From assembly GCA_963724435.1 (NCBI GenBank), contig CAVRUN010000001.1, positions 682,001 to 746,000 of the forward strand: DNA of 64,000 nucleotides. Direction: 5' to 3'. The translations under genes were made by a program, and so were the position numbers. The notes under the pieces are model-generated. The model ran no database searches. It had not been told where the DNA came from and saw nothing but the letters and a program-made list of their open reading frames with translations. The stretch comes from AP-15 sp963724435 (GTDB taxonomy: Bacteria; Pseudomonadota; Alphaproteobacteria; ATCC43930; CGMCC-115725). Shown one piece after another: positions 1 through 7,573 of the stretch (its first letter is position 1; each line of letters opens with the position of its first letter).

Positions 1-841
1 CATATGGTCCAGCATAGGTGTAGCGAACCTGAGGGATGCGCACGACCCCAGCTTCGCCGGCGGGACCGCCAAAATCGAGGGTTTCGGGGTTGGCGTCGGG
101 ATCGGAAAAGTTCGAATTTGCTTGACCGGCCAGGAACCCGCCCAAGGTTCCATAGGCATAACGCAGTCGTGGGACCAGGCTGTCCGATACAGATGTCTGG
201 CCGCCTGCTCCGCTGCCGCTAAAGCCGTTGGTTCCGGCAAAGTCGAATTCGATAAAGGTCCGCGCTTCGCCGTAAGCAGTGGGCGTGCGGGTCTCAACGT
301 TGAGACGCGACTCACGCGGGCTTTCGAGGAAGACACCATTTCCGCGCGAGCTGTTGTTTTGCACCGGCACGAGATTGCCGGGGCTGGGATAGCCGGGAAC
401 CGTCTTACCGCCGGTGAAGAGCGGCATCCCGTTCAGATTGCCGGTGTTTCCGACCGTCGTGCTCTGCGTGCCGTTCGGGGGACCGTTCTGCAGGTAGTAA
501 TCGATCGTCTCGTCTGCAAAGCCGCCGACGCGGATCGACGTGTCGGTGCCCGGGATCAGAAACGACCGGGGAAAGCTGCCGCCGACCATCCCAGCTCCCG
601 GTACCGCTGCTGTGCCGTAGGCTGCTGCTCCCGTCGTGCCCGGCGCGGCGAAAGTCGACGGCGGCCCTCCCTGCGCCTGGGCCTGGGCCAGCTGATCGAT
701 GCGTTGCTGCAGAAGCTGCTGATTGGCGCGCAAATCCGCTAATTCATCAGCACGCGCCGCGGAGAAATCGGTCAGCAACGCAAACCCCGCGGCTAATCCA
801 CCGATCGCCGCCAGGTTGCCGAGAGTCCGCTTTCTGGTCAT
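1..841 (-). CDS. DcaP-like outer-membrane porin, 3' end cut by the window edge
   Basis: The reading frame is open from an ATG at 841 down to base 1 (280 codons, no stop), so only the N-terminal part is present. It starts with a basic segment (MTRKR) and an Ala/Gly-rich signal peptide ending near residue 30 (ARADE). A short Leu/Gln-rich coiled coil (ELADLRANQQLLQQRIDQL) follows, then a low-complexity Gly/Ala/Pro linker and beta-strand-like segments such as RVGGFADETIDYY and ARTFIEFDF. This order is typical of trimeric DcaP-like porins, in which the coiled coil protrudes into the periplasm. A GGGGGAG ribosome site lies 5 bases before the ATG. The likely role is diffusion of small anionic or organic solutes across the outer membrane. 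The substrate cannot be read from the sequence. Confidence 0.82.
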   Translation of the reverse strand, partial: MTRKRTLGNLAAIGGLAAGFALLTDFSAARADELADLRANQQLLQQRIDQLAQAQAQGGPPSTFAAPGTTGAAAYGTAAVPGAGMVGGSFPRSFLIPGTDTSIRVGGFADETIDYYLQNGPPNGTQSTTVGNTGNLNGMPLFTGGKTVPGYPSPGNLVPVQNNSSRGNGVFLESPRESRLNVETRTPTAYGEARTFIEFDFAGTNGFSGSGAGGQTSVSDSLVPRLRYAYGTLGGFLAGQANSNFSDPDANPETLDFGGPAGEAGVVRIPQVRYTYAGPY

Positions 842-1309
842 CGCTCCCCCGAGAAATCTGTGGTTGCAGTCAGCCGAGCGACACACGCCGGCTGGTCTCT
901 CGCGCGATGATATTGAAGCCCCGCCTCCGATCAAGCACGGTTTCGGCCTAACGTGTTGTTTTCATCTCAGAGTGTCTAAATTACCACATAGCGCTACTAA
1001 GATGCTGAGTAAACTAAGTTTTGGGTAATCATTTTTGAATTCAGAAGAGACCGGTTTCACCAGAAATCGTGCTTTTTTGGCCTAGCGGGATGCGCGAGAG
1101 CCCAGTCTAGATCGGGGCTAAAGGCCGGCCGTACACACGGCCGCAGTTCGGCCGAATGCTCCCTCGCCTTATCGTCGTAAAGATTGGTGGTCTCGCGCGG
1201 TGCCTGATGAGGGTCAGAGCAATACCGTCGGGTCCGTCAAAACGTCACCGCTTGGGCCGGCCGAACGTATGACGGAGCCGATTGCCGCAATTAGATCGGT
1301 GCCACCGGT
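842..1309. other. Intergenic region upstream of the porin gene
   Basis: This stretch of 468 bases holds no convincing gene. Bases 950-1060 are clearly AT-richer than the surroundings and lie 110-220 bases before the porin start, a plausible place for its promoter, although I could not pick a confident -35/-10 pair. A 7-bp perfect inverted repeat (CGGCCGT, loop ACAC, ACGGCCG) lies at 1126-1143. It has no T-run and lies about 170 bases beyond the end of the oxygenase gene, so it is a weak terminator candidate only. Confidence 0.5.
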
Positions 1310-1942
1310 TCAGGATGCCGCCGCGAACGGGTTGAGAGCCTTCAGCCGAGCCGACCAGTAGTGGCGCCTCAGCTCCCTTTTGACGACGGCAGCGTCGGTC
1401 ACCCAGTTCAGCTGCAACGAACGGCGCGGCCCGAGATAGGGGTAATGGCCGTGGAATGAACGCTCGCTTCGCTTGAACGCCAACATGGTCCCGGCGAGCG
1501 GTACTACTTCGCGCGCATAATCATCGAGATCATCGGCCCGGCGCAACAGGCGCAGTCGCCCCTCCTTATGTTCCCAAACGGGGTTCATGTAGAGCAGCAA
1601 CGTGATGATCTTGGTTTCCGAGTCGGTGTGAATGCTTCCGTCTTTTTCGTCACCCCGGCCGCGAACGGTTAATATGGTCGGTCGCTTGCCGAGATCGATC
1701 GCAAATTTAGCGCCGATAGCAAAGTTCAGCTCCGGGCCTGTCAGTGCAGCGATAAGGTTTCCGAAACCCGCGCTATATTTCAGGCTCTCAGCCGGATAGC
1801 TGCCACCGCTGGTGATGGCAGGGAAATCGGCGACGGCTGCGGCGAGAGCGTCTTTCTTGACAAAATTTTCGACCACCACGAACTCGAAAGGTTCGCGAGT
1901 GAGCGGGGCTGCTTTCAGGCGGTCGAAGTCGAGAATAGGCAA
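1310..1942 (-). CDS. 2OG-Fe(II) oxygenase family protein
   Basis: The protein has about 210 residues and double-stranded beta-helix dioxygenase motifs: the iron-binding H-x-D in GSIHTDSETK, the distal His in SFHGHYPY, and the 2-oxoglutarate-binding Arg in GPRRSLQLNW. Family members couple 2-oxoglutarate decarboxylation to hydroxylation of a protein, sugar or small molecule; the substrate is unknown here. I prefer the TTG at 1942 as start because GGAGG sits 6 bases before it and the family-like sequence (PILDFDRLK) begins there. The frame can be extended to a TTG at 2032, but that start has no ribosome site and would add about 30 unconserved-looking residues. It is divergent from the ABC permease at 2115. 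Confidence 0.72.
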   Translation of the reverse strand: MPILDFDRLKAAPLTREPFEFVVVENFVKKDALAAAVADFPAITSGGSYPAESLKYSAGFGNLIAALTGPELNFAIGAKFAIDLGKRPTILTVRGRGDEKDGSIHTDSETKIITLLLYMNPVWEHKEGRLRLLRRADDLDDYAREVVPLAGTMLAFKRSERSFHGHYPYLGPRRSLQLNWVTDAAVVKRELRRHYWSARLKALNPFAAAS

Positions 1943-2114
1943 ATCACCCCTCCGAAATATCAGAACGTCAATTAACCGCCTGTCATGCGGCGGGCAAGCC
2001 TCGCTCGCACCGCGCTCGGCACGATGGGTCAATAAATTAACGCTTCGCCCGCACAGTCGCGTGGTTTACAGGTAGGCGATCGCCGCGAGGTTTTACCGAA
2101 TAACCGGGGAAGGC

Positions 2115-3848
2115 ATGGAACAGCGCTGGGGCTTGCCCCTCGTTGCTTGGCCATTGCGGCTGCGCCCGAATGTCTGGGATCTTGTGGCGTTGCCGCTGGT
2201 CCTCGGATTGCTGGCGCTGGTCGCTTGGGGCGGATGGGCGGTCAGCGCGCGTTATCAGGTGGGCCAGCCGCTTGCGATCAGCCTCGATCCCTGGGCATTG
2301 CCGGCCTATGCGCTGCACACCGTGTTGCGCATGGCTTGGGCGCTCGTCGCCTCGCTGGTCTTTAGCCTCGGATATGCCGCACTCGCGGCAAAAAGCCGGC
2401 AAGCGGAAAAGATTCTGATCCCGCTGCTCGATGTTCTGCAATCGGTTCCGATTCTGGGCTTTCTGTCGATTACTGTGACTGGTTTTATCGCGCTATTTCC
2501 CGGCCGGCTGCTTGGCGTCGAATGCGCCGCGATATTCGCAATATTCACGTCGCAGGCCTGGAATATGACCTTCAGCGTCTACCAGTCCTTGCGCACCGTG
2601 CCCGGTGAACTGATCGAAGCCGCCCGCATGTATCATTTGTCGCCGTGGCGGCGCTTTTGGCGGCTCGAAGTGCCGCATGCGATACCATCCCTCGTCTGGA
2701 ACATGATGATGTCAGTCTCGGGCGGCTGGTTCTTTGTCGTCGCCTCCGAGGCGATCACAGTCGCCGGCCATACAATCCTGCTGCCCGGGGTCGGCTCCTA
2801 TATCGCGGTCGCGATCGAAAAGGAGAACCTGGGGGCGATCGGCTGGGCGGTTGCGGTGATGTTCATCGTCATTCTTCTCTACGACCAGCTGTTGTTTCGC
2901 CCGCTGATCGCCTGGTCGCGCCGGTTCCAGCCTGAGATCTCGCCCGACGAAGACACCGTGCGGCCGTGGTTCTTGATCATGCTGCAGCGCGCGCGCCTTT
3001 TTGAGCTGGTTCAGGCCGGATTGCTGCAAATCAATCGGGGCATGGACGGCGCCATTGCAAAATTCAGCCGGCCGCGGCATCTCCGATCGGAACGGCGGCC
3101 GCAGCGGGGTTTCGACCGGCTATTCGATGTGGTGGTCCTAACACTCTCTGCCGCTGCTGCCATTTGGATCATTCTCTACATTCGCGCCCATGTCGCGGCG
3201 TCCGAGATCGGCTGGGTCTTCGTACTTGGCATGATCACGGCGGTGCGTGTTCTCGTCTTGATCGCAATCGCGTCGCTGATCTGGGTCCCGATCGGGGTCG
3301 CGATCGGCTTGCGGCCGCGGCTCGCCGACCGAGTACAGCCGATCGTGCAATTCTTGGCGGCGTTCCCGGCCAATTTATTCTTTCCGCCTGTGGTATTGAT
3401 CATTGTCTACTTTCATCTCAACCCGGAAATCTGGCTTAGCCCGCTGATGATCCTTGGGACTCAGTGGTACATATTATTCAACGTCATCGGTGGCGCTGCG
3501 GCGCTTCCGGCCGAATTGCAGCGGGCCGCCCAGAATCTTGGGGTGCAGCGGTGGTTGTGGTGGCGGAGGGTCATGCTGCCGGCAATATTTCCGGCTTATG
3601 TAACGGGGGCCGTAACTGCCGCCGGCGGGTCATGGAACGCCAGCATCGTCGCCGAAGTGGCGCAATGGGGGAACACGGTGCTGACCGCGACTGGGATCGG
3701 CGCTTACATCGCCCATACGACCGCCGAAGGCGACAGTGCGCGGATCGCACTCGGGATCAGCGTGCTGTGCATCTACGTTTTAGCATTCAACCGCCTGTTG
3801 TGGCGGCGGCTGTATGATCTTGCCGCCGAACGGCTGCGGCTCGACTGA
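2115..3848 (+). CDS. ABC transporter permease, two fused NitT/TauT-type membrane domains
   Basis: This 577-residue inner-membrane protein contains two complete binding-protein-dependent permease domains in tandem (about 75-275 and 370-570), each with five to six hydrophobic segments. Each has an EAA-type loop that docks the ATPase: EAARMYHLSPWRRFWRLEVP in the first half and RAAQNLGVQRWLWWRRVMLP in the second. It therefore forms the whole membrane channel as one polypeptide. The sequence type is that of nitrate/sulfonate/taurine importers. The ATPase gene follows with its start 25 bases after this stop, so the two are probably co-transcribed. No periplasmic binding protein is encoded nearby, so the substrate is open. 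Confidence 0.88.
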   Translation: MEQRWGLPLVAWPLRLRPNVWDLVALPLVLGLLALVAWGGWAVSARYQVGQPLAISLDPWALPAYALHTVLRMAWALVASLVFSLGYAALAAKSRQAEKILIPLLDVLQSVPILGFLSITVTGFIALFPGRLLGVECAAIFAIFTSQAWNMTFSVYQSLRTVPGELIEAARMYHLSPWRRFWRLEVPHAIPSLVWNMMMSVSGGWFFVVASEAITVAGHTILLPGVGSYIAVAIEKENLGAIGWAVAVMFIVILLYDQLLFRPLIAWSRRFQPEISPDEDTVRPWFLIMLQRARLFELVQAGLLQINRGMDGAIAKFSRPRHLRSERRPQRGFDRLFDVVVLTLSAAAAIWIILYIRAHVAASEIGWVFVLGMITAVRVLVLIAIASLIWVPIGVAIGLRPRLADRVQPIVQFLAAFPANLFFPPVVLIIVYFHLNPEIWLSPLMILGTQWYILFNVIGGAAALPAELQRAAQNLGVQRWLWWRRVMLPAIFPAYVTGAVTAAGGSWNASIVAEVAQWGNTVLTATGIGAYIAHTTAEGDSARIALGISVLCIYVLAFNRLLWRRLYDLAAERLRLD

Positions 3849-3873
3849 AATTGTCTTCGGAGGAGGCCTGGCG

Positions 3874-5166
3874 ATGATGACCGCTCCGCTGCTGCGCGCC
3901 AACGCCGTCTGCAAAACCTACCAGATGCCGGATCATTTGAGTCGGCTCGTGCTTGACCATGTCGACTTTACCCTGCGTGACGGCGAAATCGTTGCGATCC
4001 TCGGCAAGTCGGGGTCGGGCAAGTCAACGTTTCTGCGCATCCTCGCTGGTCTGATTCCGGCAAGCGACGGGATTGTCGAATATCGTGGCAAGCGGGTGGC
4101 CGAACCGGCGCACGGCATCGCCATGGTGTTCCAAAGCTACGCGCTATTCCCGTGGCTGACGGTGCTCGGCAATGTCGAGTTGGGTCTCGAAGCACAAGGA
4201 GTGTCAGCCGCCGATCGCCGCCGGCGGGCGGTCGATGCGATCGATCTGATCGGCCTCGATGGGTTTGAAAACGCCTATCCGAAAGAGCTATCAGGTGGCA
4301 TGCGGCAGCGAGTTGGATTCGCCCGCGCTCTCGTGGTCAATCCCGATATCCTGCTGCTCGACGAGCCGTTTTCGTCGCTTGATGTGCTGACTGCGGAGAC
4401 GCTCCGCTCCGACCTCCTCGACCTATGGGATGACCGGCGGATTCCGACCAAAGGAATCGTGTTGGTCTCACACAACATCGAAGAGGCGGTCGAAATCGCC
4501 GACCGCATTCTGATCTTTGGCAGCGATCCCGGCCGCATCCGCGCCGATATCCCGATTACCCAGCCGCGCCCGCGTCCTTGGGACAGCGCCGGGTTTCGCA
4601 ACATCGTCGACCAGGTCTACACGTTGTTGACCGAGACCAAGGGTGACGGGCGGCGAGGCGCCAAGCCCGAGCCGATCAGCATCGGATACCGCTTGCCGGA
4701 CGCAGCGGTGCAGCAGCTTTCCGGATTGATCGATACCCTGAGCGACGCACCCTATCGCGGTCGCGCCGATCTGCCGCACGTCGCCGACCAAGAAAACTTG
4801 GGGATGGACGAGCTCTTCCCGCTGATCGAGGCCTTGCAGCTATTAGGCTTTGCCCAGATCAGCGATGGCGATATCGAACTGACGGCGCTCGGGCGCGCTT
4901 ACGCCGACGCGGACATGCTGGAGCGAAAGCAGCTTTTCGCGGATGCCCTGACAAAGCACGTGCCGCTCGCGGCGCATATTCGGCGCGTTCTCGACGAACG
5001 GCCGGGCCATCGCGCGCCGTCCGCCCGATTTTTGCGCGAACTCGAGGATCACCTCTCCGAAGACGAAGCCGAGCGCGTGCTCGATACCGTCATTAATTGG
5101 GGCCGCCATGCCGAAATCTTCGCCTACGATTACGATAGTGAGGTGCTCAACCTCGAAAACTTCTGA
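3874..5166 (+). CDS. ABC transporter ATPase with C-terminal AAA-associated domain (NitT/TauT type)
   Basis: This is a 430-residue ATP-binding subunit for the double permease just upstream. The nucleotide-binding domain shows Walker A GKSGSGKST, Q-loop MVFQSYALF, signature LSGGMRQRV, Walker B ILLLDEPFSSLD and the switch His in VLVSHNIEEA. After about residue 270 comes a domain of some 150 residues of the AAA-associated C-terminal type, seen in a subset of nitrate/sulfonate-like ABC ATPases; it may be regulatory. The start is the ATG at 3874, preceded by GGAGGAGG at a spacing of about 8 bases. An in-frame upstream start at 3814 would overlap the permease and has no ribosome site. A second ATG follows directly at 3877. 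Confidence 0.88.
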   Translation: MMTAPLLRANAVCKTYQMPDHLSRLVLDHVDFTLRDGEIVAILGKSGSGKSTFLRILAGLIPASDGIVEYRGKRVAEPAHGIAMVFQSYALFPWLTVLGNVELGLEAQGVSAADRRRRAVDAIDLIGLDGFENAYPKELSGGMRQRVGFARALVVNPDILLLDEPFSSLDVLTAETLRSDLLDLWDDRRIPTKGIVLVSHNIEEAVEIADRILIFGSDPGRIRADIPITQPRPRPWDSAGFRNIVDQVYTLLTETKGDGRRGAKPEPISIGYRLPDAAVQQLSGLIDTLSDAPYRGRADLPHVADQENLGMDELFPLIEALQLLGFAQISDGDIELTALGRAYADADMLERKQLFADALTKHVPLAAHIRRVLDERPGHRAPSARFLRELEDHLSEDEAERVLDTVINWGRHAEIFAYDYDSEVLNLENF

Positions 5167-5192
5167 CGCGCGCTGTGTCAGCTTCGCCAGCT

Positions 5193-5690
5193 TCAACTAC
5201 CGCCGTAATAACGAAGGTACGCCATTTCGTGCTGCGCTAGCTGAGGCGGGATTGGTCGTGCATAGAAGGTGTCGCGCTGAACTGAATTCCGGTCGCCGCC
5301 ATAGCTTGACCAACTGCTCAGCGATTCGATCTTAATATAGGTTTGCTGCCCTGGGGAAAGGGCAAGCTCAGTTGACTGATTGGTATCGCGTCCAAAGCTG
5401 TCCACCGTTACCAGGTATCGTCCCGGCGGGACATCCCGGTAAAACGAGCCCCCCGCGGCTGCCGCGTATCCGGTGACGGCGCCGTTGATGCGTACCGCCG
5501 CCATGTTGAGACTTTCCGATGCGATATAGTCCCGGTAAATCCAGATCCGGGCATGGCCCGGAGCAATCGGCGGGACCGACGCCGGACCGGCCGGTGCAGG
5601 CTCGGATTGCGCGTTTGCGGTTATGATCAGCAGGAATGCGGCCACGAGCGGCACGAACCATCGCGCGAAGCTGGCCCGATTAGCGATCAT
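5193..5690 (-). CDS. Secreted DUF2846-like protein
   Basis: This is a 165-residue exported protein. A hydrophobic signal peptide (FVPLVAAFLLIITANAQS) ends near residue 29 and carries no lipobox Cys. The mature part has the pattern ARIWIYRDY, then VRINGAVTGYAAAAGGSFYRDVPPGRYLVTV, then Gln/Ser-rich strands, which matches the small beta-rich DUF2846/PEGA-like periplasmic proteins. A paralogue with the same pattern but a lipobox lies at 41174-41668. The ATG at 5690 is preceded by AGAGGTG at 5 bases. It converges with the ABC ATPase gene, leaving 26 bases between stops. The function is unknown. Confidence 0.7.
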   Translation of the reverse strand: MIANRASFARWFVPLVAAFLLIITANAQSEPAPAGPASVPPIAPGHARIWIYRDYIASESLNMAAVRINGAVTGYAAAAGGSFYRDVPPGRYLVTVDSFGRDTNQSTELALSPGQQTYIKIESLSSWSSYGGDRNSVQRDTFYARPIPPQLAQHEMAYLRYYGGS

Positions 5691-5815
5691 CAAATCACCT
5701 CTGCACTTTGTTGTTTATTGCGCAAACCTCGACCCTCCGACTGCTGCCGATGCTGGCCTATTCCCCGTCGGAGGAATTAATCTGGAGCCATTCGTCACTT
5801 CTGCGTGCTCTCGCA

Positions 5816-6076
5816 ATGCGTGTCTCACTGCTCTTGGTCCTCGCACTAGCCCTGAGTGGGTGTATCCAGCCTTCACTCAGCAAGATCGACTACCGCACCT
5901 ACCAAATCGATTCGGGTGGCGTCCCCGGCGGTTCCGATGCACCCAATCGCCGATTAGCGGAACAGGTTTGCCCGAATGGCTATCGCGTGCTGGACGAGAG
6001 CGTCCACCGCAATACCCCCGATCGCGCCAGGGACGAGCCCGGCGTCTTCACCACCTGGACGGTTCGCTGCCTTTGA
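5816..6076 (+). CDS. Small putative lipoprotein
   Basis: This is a protein of 86 residues. It starts MRVSLLLVLALALSGC, a textbook type II signal peptide with lipobox LSGC, so Cys16 is the predicted lipid-attachment site. The mature part of about 70 residues has two further Cys (QVCPNGYRV and the C-terminal VRCL) that could form a disulfide. I do not recognise the family. The ATG at 5816 has only a weak ribosome site. The frame stays open upstream to 5708, but the extra residues would bury the signal peptide, so the short form is preferred. It converges with lysS, with nine bases between the stops. Confidence 0.6.
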   Translation: MRVSLLLVLALALSGCIQPSLSKIDYRTYQIDSGGVPGGSDAPNRRLAEQVCPNGYRVLDESVHRNTPDRARDEPGVFTTWTVRCL

Positions 6077-6085
6077 GCGTCCTGG

Positions 6086-7558
6086 TCAACGCGGCCGCAA
6101 CGTCGGGAACGCGATGACATCGCGGATCGACGGGCTATCGGTCAGCAGCATGACCAACCGGTCGATCCCGATGCCAAGCCCGCCACAAGGCGGCAATCCA
6201 TATTCAAGAGCGGTCACATAATCTTCGTCGAGCAACTGCGCTTCTTCATCGCCGGCAGCTCGCGCCCGCATCTGCGCCTCGAACCGCACCCGCTGGTCTT
6301 GCGGATCTGTCAACTCCGAAAAGGCGTTGGCGACCTCCCAGCCATAGATGTAGGTCTCGAACCGCTCGGCCAAACGCGGATCATTGCGGTCGGCTTTGGC
6401 CAAGGGTGAGATATCGCGCGGGAAGCCGATGACGTGGGTTGGGGCGATCAGCCTGTCTTCGACGCGGGCGCCAAATACCGCCTCGAGCGCCTGACCCCAA
6501 TTCTCATTGCCGGTTAATGCAACCCCAAGCGCGCTGGCGACGTGGCGGGCCTGTTCGGCGGTGTCGAGTGTCAAGAAATCGACGCCGGTCGCCTCCTCGA
6601 CCAGTTCGGCCATGCTGCGCCGCGGCCACGGCGGCGAGAAATCGATTTCCGTCCCCGCATAGCCGATCCGCAATGTTCCGAGGACCGTCTCGGCGGCAAC
6701 GGTTATCAACTCTTCCGCCAGCGCCATCATGGCGTGATAGTCGACATAGGCCTCATACAGTTCGAGCGATGTGAATTCGGGGTTATGGCGCGGCGACAGC
6801 CCCTCGTTGCGAAAGCAACGGTTGATCTCGAACACTTTGTCAGCCAGCCCGCCGACAACCAGCCGCTTCAAGTGCAGCTCCGGCGCAATCCGCAGATAAA
6901 GGTCGATGTCGAGAGCGTTGTGATGGGTCACAAAGGGCTTGGCAGAGGCTCCTCCAGGGATGCTGTGCAGCATCGGGGTTTCGACTTCGAGATAGCCCCG
7001 TGTCACCAGATGGTTTCGCAACTCTGCGACGATCCGGCTGCGACGGCGCAAGGTGTCACGGCTCTCCGGGTTCATGATCAGGTCGAGATAACGCTGGCGA
7101 TAGCGCAACTCGACATCAGCGAGACCGTGATACTTCTCAGGCAGAGGTCGCAGGGTCTTGGCCAAAACCGAAACAGCCGTGGCGTTGACAGTCAACTCGC
7201 CGCGCGGGGTCCGGCGCACGAGCCCCTCGACGCCGATCAGATCACCGATGTCCAGCAGTCGCACTGCCGCCAGGTTCTGCGGATCGAGATGGTCGCGATG
7301 GCAGAAGATCTGGATTTTGCCAGAGGGATCGTGCAGGTCGATAAACATGCCGCTGTTGCGGATCGCACGAATCCGTCCGGCGACGCGCACCTGTTCTCCG
7401 GTCTCCACACCTGCTGCCAGTCCGGCATAGCGCCGGTCGATTTCAGATGCCTCGTCGGTGCGCGTAAATGCGTAGGGGTAGGGGTCGATGCCGAGCTCTC
7501 TGAGCCCCTCGAGCTTGGCGAGACGGGCAGCGCGCAGCGGATCTTCGGCATCGGTCAT
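6086..7558 (-). CDS. lysS: Lysyl-tRNA synthetase, class II
   Basis: The 490-residue enzyme charges tRNA-Lys. The N-terminal OB-fold anticodon-binding domain (about 55-140, with VAGRIRAIRNSGMFIDL) is followed by the class II catalytic domain. Motif 2 is FRNEGLSPRHNPEFT and motif 3 is GLGIGIDRLVMLLT; TYIYGWEVANAFSEL and the C-terminal end are also family-typical. The length is normal. The start ATG at 7558 has GGAGGG in front. It lies 15 bases downstream of an ABC exporter gene on the same strand, so the two probably share a transcript. Many alphaproteobacteria instead carry the unrelated class I enzyme (lysK), so the class II form is a useful taxonomic clue. Confidence 0.97.
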   Translation of the reverse strand: MTDAEDPLRAARLAKLEGLRELGIDPYPYAFTRTDEASEIDRRYAGLAAGVETGEQVRVAGRIRAIRNSGMFIDLHDPSGKIQIFCHRDHLDPQNLAAVRLLDIGDLIGVEGLVRRTPRGELTVNATAVSVLAKTLRPLPEKYHGLADVELRYRQRYLDLIMNPESRDTLRRRSRIVAELRNHLVTRGYLEVETPMLHSIPGGASAKPFVTHHNALDIDLYLRIAPELHLKRLVVGGLADKVFEINRCFRNEGLSPRHNPEFTSLELYEAYVDYHAMMALAEELITVAAETVLGTLRIGYAGTEIDFSPPWPRRSMAELVEEATGVDFLTLDTAEQARHVASALGVALTGNENWGQALEAVFGARVEDRLIAPTHVIGFPRDISPLAKADRNDPRLAERFETYIYGWEVANAFSELTDPQDQRVRFEAQMRARAAGDEEAQLLDEDYVTALEYGLPPCGGLGIGIDRLVMLLTDSPSIRDVIAFPTLRPR

Positions 7559-7573
7559 GGGGCCCTCCGCGGG

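Noticed and set aside
122..742. A 206-codon plus-strand frame over the porin gene
   Set aside because: The minus strand has an open frame with signal peptide, coiled coil and ribosome site; the plus-strand translation is Arg-rich and featureless.
1126..1143. 7-bp hairpin as terminator of the 2OG oxygenase gene
   Set aside because: About 170 bases beyond the stop and without a T-run; recorded only in the intergenic description.
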